DNA from: Natronosporangium hydrolyticum
Lineage (GTDB): Bacteria; Actinomycetota; Actinomycetes; Mycobacteriales; Micromonosporaceae
DNA: 64,000 bases
Assembly: GCF_016925615.1 (NCBI RefSeq)
Contig: NZ_CP070499.1
Location: 3,906,001 to 3,970,000 of the forward strand
Direction: 5' to 3'
Shown here: piece after piece, positions 8,191 to 16,509 of the stretch
Numbering within the stretch: position 1 is the first letter of the stretch
Layout: each line of letters starts with the position of its first letter
Translations under genes and position numbers: made by a program
The notes under the pieces: generated by a model
What the model saw: the letters and a program-made list of their open reading frames with translations, nothing else
Database searches by the model: none
Told to the model about the DNA's origin: nothing

Positions 8191-9396
8191 ATGTCCCGGT
8201 CGACGGACCAGGCGCTGCGGCGGCGGCTGGACCGTGCCACCGCTGCCCTCGACCCCCCGTTCGCGGTGGTCGACCTGGCCGCCTTCGATGCCAACGCCGA
8301 CGCGCTCACCAGCGCCGCCGCCGGTACTCCGATCCGGGTGGCGAGCAAGTCGGTCCGGTGCCGGGCGCTGCTGCGCCGGGTGCTGTCCCGCCCCGGCTGG
8401 CGGGGCGTGCTCGCGTACACGCTCGCCGAAGCGCTGTGGCTGAGCCGCACCGGGGTCAGCGACGACGTGCTGGTCGGCTACCCGAGCGCAGACCACGGCT
8501 CGCTGGTCGACCTGGTCGGCGACCCAGCTGCACTGGCGACGGTCACGCTCATGATCGACGACCAGGCCCAGCTCGACCTGATCGATGCGCTGGCCCCGCC
8601 CGCCACCCGGGCCGCGCCGGTCCGGCTCTGCCTCGACCTGGACGCCTCCTGGCGGCCACTGCGCCGGCTGCACGTCGGGGTGCGCCGCTCCCCGCTCCAC
8701 ACCCCGGCGCAGGCGGGCGCGCTCGCCGCGGCCATCGCTGCCCGCCCCGGCTACGTACTCACCGGCGTCATGGCCTATGAAGCACAGATCGCCGGGGTGC
8801 CGGACGCCGGGGCCAGTCCGCGGGCGGCCGCGGTCCGGCTGATGCAGCGCCGCTCCGACCGGGAACTGCGGGCCCGTCGGGGCGCGGTGGTCGCTGAGGT
8901 ACGCCGGCACGCCCAGCTCCGGTTCGTCAACGGCGGCGGCACCGGCAGCCTGGCCCGGACCGTCGCCGATCCGGCGGTCACCGAGGTCACCGCCGGCTCC
9001 GGGCTCTACGGGCCGGCGCTCTTCGACGGCTACCGGGCCTGGCGGCCGACGCCGGCGGCGCTGTTCGCGCTGCCGGTGGTGCGCCGGCCTTCGCCGCGGA
9101 TCGCGACCGTCGCCGGTGGCGGCTGGATCGGTTCCGGGGCAACCGGCCGCAGCCGGCAACCGTTGCCGTGGCTGCCGGCCGGGCTCCGGCTGCTCGGCAC
9201 CGAAGGCGCCGGGGAGGTGCAGACGCCGGTGACCGGCGCGGCGGCTGCCGGGCTCGCCCCCGGCGACCGGGTCTGGTTCCGGCACGCCAAGGCCGGGGAG
9301 CTCTGCGAGCACGTCACCGCGCTGCACCTGATCGACGGCGACGAGATCGTCGAGACGGTCGAGACCTACCGCGGTGAGGGGGCTGCGTTCGGATGA
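8191..9396 (+). CDS. PLP-dependent amino acid deaminase/aldolase (alanine racemase N-terminal fold)
   Basis: A 401-residue fold-type III PLP enzyme. The PLP lysine is near residue 48 in GTPIRVASKSVRCR, and the barrel goes on with VLAYTLAEALWL, LCLDLDASWRP and VNGGGTGSL (phosphate cup). The C-terminal domain (residues 300-400) with VWFRHAKAGELCEHV resembles the metal-binding end of D-threonine aldolase/D-serine dehydratase-like proteins. It probably acts on a D- or beta-hydroxy amino acid; the substrate cannot be read from the sequence. Its stop overlaps the start of the next gene by four bases (ATGA), so the two are translationally coupled, a pairing that recurs in actinobacteria. Confidence 0.85.
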   Translation: MSRSTDQALRRRLDRATAALDPPFAVVDLAAFDANADALTSAAAGTPIRVASKSVRCRALLRRVLSRPGWRGVLAYTLAEALWLSRTGVSDDVLVGYPSADHGSLVDLVGDPAALATVTLMIDDQAQLDLIDALAPPATRAAPVRLCLDLDASWRPLRRLHVGVRRSPLHTPAQAGALAAAIAARPGYVLTGVMAYEAQIAGVPDAGASPRAAAVRLMQRRSDRELRARRGAVVAEVRRHAQLRFVNGGGTGSLARTVADPAVTEVTAGSGLYGPALFDGYRAWRPTPAALFALPVVRRPSPRIATVAGGGWIGSGATGRSRQPLPWLPAGLRLLGTEGAGEVQTPVTGAAAAGLAPGDRVWFRHAKAGELCEHVTALHLIDGDEIVETVETYRGEGAAFG

Positions 9397-10706
9397 GCCT
9401 CCCGCCGCTGACCCGGCGCCGCTGGCGCAACTGGGCCGGCAACCAGCGCACCGCCGGCGAGCTGGCCCGGCCCCGGACAGTGGCGGAGCTGGCCGCACTG
9501 CTCCGGTACGCGGGTGCGGCGGGCCGGCAGGTGACGGTGGTCGGCAGCGGCCACTCGTTCACTAGCATCGCTCGCGGCGCCGACATCCAAATAGCACTGT
9601 CGGGGATGGCCGGTGCCATCACCCGCGGGCCGACCCCCCGGACGGTGCGGGTGCCCGCCGGCACCACCCTGCGCCAGCTCAACCGCTGGCTCGCCGCCCA
9701 CCAGCTCGCGCTGCCGAACCTCGGCGACATCGACGCCCAGACGGTCGGCGGCGCGATCGCCACCGGCACCCACGGCACCGGCGCCCGGTTCGGCGGGCTC
9801 GCCAGCCAAGTGGTCGAGCTGACCCTGGTCGGTGCCGATGGTGAGGTGCGGCGCTGCTCGGCCACCGAGCAGCCGGACCTGTTCGCCGCCGCCACGGTCG
9901 GGCTCGGCGCCCTGGGCGTGGTGACCGAGGTGACGCTGCGCTGCGTGGCCGCGTTCGTGCTGCACGCCGACGAACGGCCGGTGCCGCTGGCGCAGACGCT
10001 GGCCGAGTTCGACGAGTACTGCGCCGACAACGAGCACGTCGAGTTCTACTGGCTGCCCTACACAGAGGCGACGCTGGTCAAGCGGAACAACCGCGCCGCC
10101 ACCGACAGCCGGCCGATGACCCGGCTCCGGGCGTGGTGGGAGAACGACGTCCTGCAGAACGTCGCGCTGGGCGGAGTGTGCAAAGCGGGGCGGGCGGTGC
10201 CAGCGGCCGCCCCGGCGCTGGCCCGGCTGATGGCGCGGGCCTTCACCCCGGTCAGCTACACCAACCGCTCGGACCGGATCTTCACCACGCCCCGCCGGGT
10301 CCGCTTCGTCGAACTTGAGTACGCCCTGCCGCGGGCAGCGCTGCCAGCGGCCTTCGCCGAGCTGCGGCGGATCGTGGCCCGGTCGCCGCAGCGGGTGCTG
10401 TTGCCGGTGGAGGTGCGGGTCGGGGCGGGCGACGACAGCTGGCTGTCGCCGGCCTACCAGCGCAACTGCGCGTACCTGGCGATCCACCAGTATGTCGGCG
10501 CCCCGTACCAGGGCTATTTTCAGGCGGTGGAGCGCGCCTGTGCCGGGCTCGACGGCCGGCCCCACTGGGGCAAGCTGCACTGGCGCGACGCGGAATCGCT
10601 CGCCACCGCCTACCCGCGCTTCGCCGACTTCCTGGCGGTAAGGGATCGGCTCGACCCCGGTCGGGTCTTCGGCAACCCGTACCTGGCCCGGGTGCTCGGC
10701 CCCTGA
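9393..10706 (+). CDS. FAD-linked sugar lactone/alditol oxidase
   Basis: A 437-residue flavoprotein of the VAO (FAD_binding_4) superfamily with a C-terminal ALO domain, as in D-arabinono-1,4-lactone, L-gulonolactone and alditol oxidases. The FAD-binding segment TVVGSGHSFTSIA is near residue 50, followed by LPNLGDIDAQTVGGAIATGTHG, which is the classic flavin loop. His54 of GSGHS is the position where these oxidases bind FAD covalently. The C-terminal HWGKLHW and YPRFADFLAVRDRLDPGRVF motifs are strongly conserved in the ALO domain. It is coupled to the upstream deaminase-like gene. The substrate is probably a polyol or aldonolactone. Confidence 0.9.
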   Translation: MSLPPLTRRRWRNWAGNQRTAGELARPRTVAELAALLRYAGAAGRQVTVVGSGHSFTSIARGADIQIALSGMAGAITRGPTPRTVRVPAGTTLRQLNRWLAAHQLALPNLGDIDAQTVGGAIATGTHGTGARFGGLASQVVELTLVGADGEVRRCSATEQPDLFAAATVGLGALGVVTEVTLRCVAAFVLHADERPVPLAQTLAEFDEYCADNEHVEFYWLPYTEATLVKRNNRAATDSRPMTRLRAWWENDVLQNVALGGVCKAGRAVPAAAPALARLMARAFTPVSYTNRSDRIFTTPRRVRFVELEYALPRAALPAAFAELRRIVARSPQRVLLPVEVRVGAGDDSWLSPAYQRNCAYLAIHQYVGAPYQGYFQAVERACAGLDGRPHWGKLHWRDAESLATAYPRFADFLAVRDRLDPGRVFGNPYLARVLGP

Positions 10707-10837
10707 CGCTGCTCGGCCCCTGACCCGCCTGGCCAGGTCGTCCAGTCGCCGTCCAGCACCGGGTGATAGTCAGAGGGCGGCCGGACACCCCCGGCCACAG
10801 TGAGGGAACCCCTCAGGACCTGAAGGGAGTGGTAGAG

Positions 10838-11044
10838 ATGAGCACGCTGGCTCCGGAACGCACCGCGGCAGAGACGGTCGACGCCTGGCGGCGCGGCCTC
10901 GACGACAGCTGGGAGAACCCGGCCGGGCCCCGGTTCCTCGGTGACTACACCGAATCGGAGATCACCCTCACCGGTGGTCAGACCAACGACCCCGCCACCA
11001 TGGGCAGTCTCTGCACCGGGGGCATCTGCACCGCCTGCTGCTGA
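10838..11044 (+). CDS. lanA: Class II lanthipeptide precursor peptide
   Basis: A 68-residue peptide encoded two bases before the LanM gene. The leader is acidic with helical character (AETVDAWRRGLDDSWENPAG, then DYTESEITLTGG); the Gly-Gly is the likely cleavage site. The remaining 21-residue core has the Thr/Ser and Cys residues needed for lanthionine rings and ends GSLCTGGICTACC: four Cys, four Thr and one Ser. The leader resembles plantaricin C/mersacidin-like class II leaders. ATG 10838 is preceded by AAGGGAG; longer in-frame starts lie in non-coding sequence. The ring pattern and antibiotic activity are not predictable from sequence. The gene is certain by context even though the core looks new to me. 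Confidence 0.9.
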   Translation: MSTLAPERTAAETVDAWRRGLDDSWENPAGPRFLGDYTESEITLTGGQTNDPATMGSLCTGGICTACC

Positions 11045-11046
11045 CG

Positions 11047-14031
11047 ATGACGACCGACGCGGTCGAGGTGGCCCTGCGGGGCGATGTCGACCGGATGCTG
11101 AGCCGCCTGGTGGAGCCGCCGCTGGCGACCCTGGCGGCCCAGCTCCGGTCGTTGGGCACCCTGAGCGAACCCGAGCAGCAGGTGCTCATCGCCGGGGTCC
11201 GGGATGGCCTGACCCAGGTGGCCTGGCGCCGAGTCAGCCGGGTGGTGCTGCTGGAGCTCAACGCCGCCCGGGTGACCGGCCAGCTCACCGCCGACGACGC
11301 CGACGGCCGCTGGCGGGAGTGGGTGGCCCGGCTCGCTGAACCCGACGGGTGGGAACGCGTCGCCGCGCCGTACCCGCCGCTGCTGCCGCAGCTGTGGACG
11401 CTGATCGGCAACCGGTGCGCCGCCGCGCTGCGGATGGCCGACCGGTTCGGGCGCGACCGCGGACGGCTCGGGCAGCTGGTCGGCGGCGCCCTCGGCGAGC
11501 TGCAGGCGATCTCCACCGACGCCGGCGACAGCCACCGCGGTGGCGAGTCGGTCACCATCCTCCGCTGCACCGGCGGCAGTGTTGTCTACAAGCCACGTTC
11601 GGTCCGGGTGGACGCGGCGCTCGACCGGTTCCTCCGGCAGGTCCTCCCCGACGAGCCCGAACCGAGCCGGATCCGAGTGCCGGCGGTGCTGCCCAGCCCC
11701 GAGGATCGGTACGGCTGGGCCGAGTACGTCCCCCACGTCTACTGTGCCGACCAGGAGCAGCTGGGCACCTTCTACCGCAACCTTGGCCACTGGTTGGCGG
11801 TGATGCGGGCGTTGGCCGGCAGCGACCTGCACAACGAGAACGTCGTAGCGTGCGGCCCGGTGCCGGTCGTGGTGGACTGCGAGACGCTCTTCACCCCGCC
11901 GGACACCTCCCGCCCCTCCGGGTTCGGCGAGGCCCTTGACCTGGCCGCCGCCCAGACCCGACAGTCGCTGCTGCGCACCGGGCTGCTGCCGGGACGGCAG
12001 GCGTTGCTGGGTTGGCGGGGCGTGGACCCCTCGGCGGCCGGGTTCCTCCCCAGCGAACAACCCACGGTGCAGGTCCCCACCATCGCCGACCCGGGCACTG
12101 ACCGGGCCCGGCTCACGCTCACCACTGGGGAACTGCCGGCGAGCGCCAACCTGCCCAGCCCGGAACCGGACCTGGGCGGGTACTGGCAGGCGGTAGTGGG
12201 TGGATTCAGCGAACTCACGGAGGTGCTGCACGCCCGCGACGCACACGGGGAGCTGGCACCACTGCTGGCCGAGTTCGCCGACTGTCCGGTCCGGGTGGTG
12301 GTGCGGGACACCACCGCGTACACCGAACTGGGTCGGATGCTGTGGCACCCGGCCTCGCTGCACGACCCGCCGCCGGCCCGCCGCCGGGCGGCCGAACTAC
12401 TGGTCCAACACGCGGAGAACCGGCCGGGCGCCCCCGACGCGGCGGCGGTGGTCGAAGCGGAGATCGACGAGCTGCTCGACGGTGATGTGCCGGTCTTCAC
12501 CACCACACCGGGCACCGGGGTACTCACCGGCCCCCGGGGCACCACCTTCGGGGAACCCCGCGATCTGGTCGCCGAGACGCTGCACCGATGGCGGCAGATG
12601 CGACCCGAGGCGGAACGCCGGGTGATCCGGGCCGCGATGGTCGGGGCCTACCTGAACGACGGCTGGCGCCCCGGCCAGGACCGGCTCCCGTCGGTCACGC
12701 CCCGCGCCGACGGGTTGGACCGGCGACGACGGGAGCAGGCGGCCACGATCGTGGCGAGGATCGCCACGGAGGCGATCTGGGGTCGCGACGGCTCGGTCAC
12801 CTGGGTGGCCCCGGTACGCTCCAGCGCCGGCTGGGCGGTCCAACCACTGCCCACCGACCTGTACGGGGGCGGGTTCGGGGTGGCGGTGGTGCTCGCCGGC
12901 TATCTACGGGAAGTTTCCCAGAGCCGGGCCGACCCGGTGCCCGGGCTCACCGAACTGCTCGCCGCCGTGGTCCACACCATCCGCCTCGCCGAAGACCAGC
13001 AGCGGCGACAGCAGGCCGACGCGGCGGCGCTCGACATCCGGATCCGCCCCGACCCGCCCGGCGGGTACCTCGGCATCGGCTCCCGCATCTGGGGCTGGCT
13101 ACTGCTGCACCAGCTCGGCGTGGTGCCGGGCGACGAGGCGCGGCGGCGGGCCAGCGGGTTGGCGGAGCTGCTGCCGGCGGCGGCCGCCGCCGATCGGGAA
13201 CATGACCTGGTGACCGGTTCGGCCGGGGCGATCGTGCCGCTGCTGGCGCTGGCCGACCAGGTTGACGCGGCTCCCGCCGACGCCGGAGCCGGCACCGATA
13301 GCGACTCCGGTCCGCGGCTGCGGGCGCTCGCCGGCCAACTGGGCGACCGGCTGCAGGCTTCGGCCAGCCGGGCCGGCGCCGGTGCCGGCTGGCCCACCGA
13401 CGCGTACCCGGACGGCATCGGTGGTCTGTCGCACGGTGCCACCGGCATCGGTTGGGCGCTGCGCCGGCTCGCCGACGCGACCGGGCGGGCCGAGTTCGCC
13501 GAGCTCGCCGAAGCGGCGTTCACCCGGGAAGCGTCCTACTTCGACCCCGACGAGGGTGCGTGGCGGGACGCCCGGGAGGGCAAACGGCACGGCGCGGCGT
13601 GGTGCCACGGTTCGGTGGGGATCGGCATCGCCGCCGATGACCTGCTGGGTCGGCGGGGCTCCGGCCGGTGGGAAGGGGTGCTCCGGCACGCCGCCGCGCA
13701 CGCCTGGGCCGACGGCTTCGGCTGGACCCACACGCTCTGCCACGGCGACCTCGGGGCGTGGGAGTTGCTGGCCCGCGCGTCGGCGCGAGGGCTCGGCCCA
13801 CCCGGCGTCACCGCGGAGCTGGTGGCCGCCCGACTGTTGACCACTCTGGAGGAACACGGCCCGATGAGCGGCATGGCTCGGGACGCTTTCGCGCCCGGGC
13901 TGCTAGCCGGCGAGGGTGGTGTCGCCTACCAGCTGCTGCGGCTGCATCCGGAGTGCGACCTGCCCTCGGTGCTGCTACCGGTCCCCGCTTCCCCCGGCCG
14001 ACCCACCGGCCGACCCACCGGCCGATCATGA
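11047..14031 (+). CDS. lanM: Class II lanthipeptide synthetase LanM
   Basis: A 994-residue bifunctional enzyme that dehydrates Ser/Thr of the precursor and closes the thioether rings. The N-terminal two thirds are the DUF4135 dehydratase: VVYKPRSVRVDA (ATP-binding Lys), AGSDLHNENVVACG and VVDCETLF. Residues about 610-985 are the LanC-like cyclase. Its landmarks are all present: His796 in GGLSHGATGIG, Cys853-His854 in AWCHGSVGIG and Cys898-His899 in LCHGDLGAWELL, giving the zinc ligands. Length is normal for the family. It starts two bases after the precursor stop. No lanT peptidase/exporter or immunity gene follows; the transcript ends in a strong inverted repeat. Confidence 0.96.
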   Translation: MTTDAVEVALRGDVDRMLSRLVEPPLATLAAQLRSLGTLSEPEQQVLIAGVRDGLTQVAWRRVSRVVLLELNAARVTGQLTADDADGRWREWVARLAEPDGWERVAAPYPPLLPQLWTLIGNRCAAALRMADRFGRDRGRLGQLVGGALGELQAISTDAGDSHRGGESVTILRCTGGSVVYKPRSVRVDAALDRFLRQVLPDEPEPSRIRVPAVLPSPEDRYGWAEYVPHVYCADQEQLGTFYRNLGHWLAVMRALAGSDLHNENVVACGPVPVVVDCETLFTPPDTSRPSGFGEALDLAAAQTRQSLLRTGLLPGRQALLGWRGVDPSAAGFLPSEQPTVQVPTIADPGTDRARLTLTTGELPASANLPSPEPDLGGYWQAVVGGFSELTEVLHARDAHGELAPLLAEFADCPVRVVVRDTTAYTELGRMLWHPASLHDPPPARRRAAELLVQHAENRPGAPDAAAVVEAEIDELLDGDVPVFTTTPGTGVLTGPRGTTFGEPRDLVAETLHRWRQMRPEAERRVIRAAMVGAYLNDGWRPGQDRLPSVTPRADGLDRRRREQAATIVARIATEAIWGRDGSVTWVAPVRSSAGWAVQPLPTDLYGGGFGVAVVLAGYLREVSQSRADPVPGLTELLAAVVHTIRLAEDQQRRQQADAAALDIRIRPDPPGGYLGIGSRIWGWLLLHQLGVVPGDEARRRASGLAELLPAAAAADREHDLVTGSAGAIVPLLALADQVDAAPADAGAGTDSDSGPRLRALAGQLGDRLQASASRAGAGAGWPTDAYPDGIGGLSHGATGIGWALRRLADATGRAEFAELAEAAFTREASYFDPDEGAWRDAREGKRHGAAWCHGSVGIGIAADDLLGRRGSGRWEGVLRHAAAHAWADGFGWTHTLCHGDLGAWELLARASARGLGPPGVTAELVAARLLTTLEEHGPMSGMARDAFAPGLLAGEGGVAYQLLRLHPECDLPSVLLPVPASPGRPTGRPTGRS

Positions 14032-14080
14032 GCCTGTGAACCGACACGCCGGGTGTGTCGGGTTCATCCGCTCATGATCG
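14023..14080. terminator. Bidirectional terminator between lanM and the Ser-Pro-Asp gene
   Basis: CGATCATGAGC (14023-14033) pairs perfectly with GCTCATGATCG (14070-14080), and inside it TGAACCGACAC pairs with GTGTCGGGTTCA with one bulge. The whole forms a hairpin of more than 20 bp that contains the lanM stop codon and lies between converging genes. Confidence 0.8.
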
Positions 14081-14094
14081 ACCGTAGGGCTGGG

Positions 14095-14430
14095 TCAGTC
14101 GACCGAGTCTGGGCTGTCGGGCGAATCCGGGGAATCCGGACTGTCCGGCGAGTCAGGCGAGTCCGGAGAATCGGGCGAGTCGAATGGCGAATCCGGACTA
14201 TTCGGCGAGTCCGGGGAATCCGGCGAGTCCGGGGAATCCGGCGAATCTGGTGAGTCGACCGAGTTGGCCGAGTCGTCCACGCCGGTCAGGTTGACGTTCT
14301 CGACCTGACCCGGCTCCGACCGGTCCTGCAGGGGGATCCCGTCAGCGAGGGCAGCGGTCGCCCCCAACCCGACGATCGCCGCCGCAGTGCCGGCGCCCGC
14401 GATCACCCGCCAGGATCTACGCATAGCCAT
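14095..14430 (-). CDS. Small exported Ser-Pro-Asp repeat protein
   Basis: A 111-residue protein with a signal peptide (MAMRRSW, hydrophobic stretch to about residue 29, cleavage likely after ATAALA). After a 25-residue mature start (DGIPLQDRSEPGQVENVNLT) the rest is almost pure Ser-Pro-Asp triplets, about 20 copies with Asn-Ser or Phe interruptions. The repeat is acidic, disordered and unlikely to be enzymatic. ATG 14430 has a strong GAGGAGGG site; a longer start at 14520 is less likely. A second protein with the same triplets lies upstream of the nearby histidine kinase, so this may be an output or partner of that system. Function unknown. Confidence 0.8.
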   Translation of the reverse strand: MAMRRSWRVIAGAGTAAAIVGLGATAALADGIPLQDRSEPGQVENVNLTGVDDSANSVDSPDSPDSPDSPDSPDSPNSPDSPFDSPDSPDSPDSPDSPDSPDSPDSPDSVD

Positions 14431-14530
14431 CGTTGTTCCCTCCTCAATCGCTCCGCGACCGTTCGCGGTGCGTGGGATCCAGCTTCGCCAACCGCCATGA
14501 GGAGCGGCTGAGGTCGGCATGAGAGTGGCC

Positions 14531-15763
14531 TCATCCCCGCCTTACTGCCCGGGCACTGGTCAGCCAGCGCTCCGCCAACTCGACCCGGTACCTGGTGCTG
14601 CGCTGCCAGCCCGACTCCTGCACCCGATAGGGCCCGGTGGCCAGCGACAACACCACCGCCGCCACCCGGTAGCGCAGATCCGCCGGGTCCACCCGCTGCT
14701 CGAAGGCGGCCAGGTAGCGCGCCCCCGCCCGGCTCACCGTCGCCGCCTGCGCCGGATTGAGCTGCGTCAACACCGACAGGTGGCCCAGCAGGCAGGCCAG
14801 GTCGTCGAGCCGGTCCCCGGCCCCGGCGGTGTCCAGATCGAGGAGCCCGGTGATCCGACCACCCGCCACCCACACCTGATTCTCGTAGAAGTCGCCGTGC
14901 ACCGGCACAATCGGACCGGTGCCGCCCTCGGCGTAGATCGCCGCGGCCAGCTCCCGCACCCGCTCTGCCTCCCGGGGCAGCACCGAGGCCACGGCCGTGG
15001 CGTAGTGGCCGGCCCGATCCCGCCACGAACGGCGTACCGGCGCGTCGGCCAACCCGGCCGGCAGCCGGTCCAACAGCGCCAGGATGGCGGCGCCGGTCGG
15101 CAGCTCCGCTGCCTCCGCCCGCAGCTCCTGCCGCAGCGAGTGGCCGGGCAGCGCGGCGAGCGCCACCACCCCGTCGGCGCTGTGGCCGAGGCTCGGCGGC
15201 ACCGGCACGCCGGCGTCGGTGAACCTGGTGTGCTGCCGGTGCAGCGTCGCTGCCTGCGCCGGCGGGACGACCTTGAGGAACAGCCGGTGGCCGGTGGCGC
15301 CGATCGCCTCGATCACCGCGCGCCGGTGCGGCCGGTAGGCGCGCACCCGCAGCCGGGGTGGCTCATCCCCGGCCCTCGCCAGGTCGAACGAGCGCAGTAG
15401 GCCGGCCACCGCCGCCGGGTCGTAGGCGGTGGCCAACCCCGGCAGGTACGGGTCGTGCGGGAACCGCCACACCGCCACCCGGTCGGTCCCGTCGCCGATC
15501 ACCAACGTGTCGGGTGGGGGCGGACCGGCGCCGGCCCAGGCGCCGAAGCGCTCCTCGGTCTCCTCGCCGGTCGGCCACCGGACCTGGACCCGGTACGCGG
15601 CGGTGCTGCCGTTGCGGCGGTGCTCCACCTGGTGGGCGCGCCAGGAGAGCAGGTGCCCACCGACCCCGACCAACGCGGTCTGCAGAATGTCCCCCGCGTC
15701 GGGGCCGGTCAGCAGCTCACGCCAGGGCTGCCCGGGGGCTTGCGGTGCTGCGGTCACGGGCAT
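14531..15763 (-). CDS. APH-fold phosphotransferase
   Basis: A 410-residue member of the aminoglycoside phosphotransferase/choline kinase superfamily. The catalytic loop VPVHGDFYENQVWV supplies the base Asp and the metal-binding Asn, and LLDLDTAGAGDRLDDLA is the metal-binding DxD-like loop. The Lys of RLFLKVV is the ATP-binding Lys. About 120 residues precede the kinase core and are not recognised. Substrates of this superfamily range from aminoglycosides to sugars and metabolites; resistance should not be assumed. ATG 15763 is used; a GTG at 15796 would add eleven residues and neither has a clear ribosome site. It follows the response regulator gene on the same strand. Confidence 0.8.
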   Translation of the reverse strand: MPVTAAPQAPGQPWRELLTGPDAGDILQTALVGVGGHLLSWRAHQVEHRRNGSTAAYRVQVRWPTGEETEERFGAWAGAGPPPPDTLVIGDGTDRVAVWRFPHDPYLPGLATAYDPAAVAGLLRSFDLARAGDEPPRLRVRAYRPHRRAVIEAIGATGHRLFLKVVPPAQAATLHRQHTRFTDAGVPVPPSLGHSADGVVALAALPGHSLRQELRAEAAELPTGAAILALLDRLPAGLADAPVRRSWRDRAGHYATAVASVLPREAERVRELAAAIYAEGGTGPIVPVHGDFYENQVWVAGGRITGLLDLDTAGAGDRLDDLACLLGHLSVLTQLNPAQAATVSRAGARYLAAFEQRVDPADLRYRVAAVVLSLATGPYRVQESGWQRSTRYRVELAERWLTSARAVRRG

Positions 15764-15848
15764 GCGGCCGAGTCTGTCGGAGGCAGATGAGCGCACGGTA
15801 AGCCGTACCTGAGAATCTTCTCATCTGGCCTGCGTACGCGGATCGAGC

Positions 15849-16508
15849 TTAGGCGGCGAAGCGGTAACCCATCCCGCGGACCGTCTGGATCACGTCGGCG
15901 CCGAGCTTGCGCCGCAGATAGCCGATGTATACATCGACCACGTTGGAGCCTGGGTCGTGGCCCAAGCCCCAGACCCGGTCGAGCAGCTGCTCCCGGCTGA
16001 GCACCTGCCCCGGGTGCCGGGCGAGGGTCTCGGCGAGCAGGAACTCCCGGGCGGTCAGCTCCACCTCCGTACCGTCGACGCTCACCGTACGGCGGACCAG
16101 GTCGAGCTGGATCGGGCCCACCGCCAGCGTGGTGGTGGCGGCCTGGCCCTGGTCGCGTAGCCGGGCACGGACCCGGGCGAGCAGCTCCTCGAAGCTGAAC
16201 GGCTTGGTCAGGTAGTCGTCGGCGCCCTGGTCGAGCCCGGCCACCCGATCCCGGACCCCGTCCCGGGCGGTGAGCACGATCACCGGCAACCTTTCACCGC
16301 GCGCCCGGACCTGGGTCAGCACCGCCAACCCGTCCTGCCCGGGCAGGCCCAGGTCCAGAATCATCAGGTCGAAGTCGTCGCTGCGGGCGTAACCGGCGGC
16401 GTCCACCCCGCTGGTCACCACCGTGGTGACGTACCCGGCGGCGCGGAGCCCCTTTTCGAGGAACGCCGCGATCCGCGGTTCGTCCTCGGCGATCAGCACC
16501 CGGTTCAC
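15849..16508 (-). CDS. OmpR-family response regulator
   Basis: A 219-residue two-component transcription factor. The receiver domain has the acidic pair in LIAEDEPRI, the phospho-acceptor Asp52 in FDLMILDLGLPG, the Thr of VIVLTARD and the Lys of YLTKPFSFEEL. The C-terminal half is a winged helix (ELTAREFLLAETLARHPGQV, then VDVYIGYLRRKLG). GTG 16508 starts one base after the stop of the histidine kinase, so they form one operon and a cognate pair. Confidence 0.93.
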   Translation of the reverse strand: MNRVLIAEDEPRIAAFLEKGLRAAGYVTTVVTSGVDAAGYARSDDFDLMILDLGLPGQDGLAVLTQVRARGERLPVIVLTARDGVRDRVAGLDQGADDYLTKPFSFEELLARVRARLRDQGQAATTTLAVGPIQLDLVRRTVSVDGTEVELTAREFLLAETLARHPGQVLSREQLLDRVWGLGHDPGSNVVDVYIGYLRRKLGADVIQTVRGMGYRFAA

Positions 16509-16509
16509 G

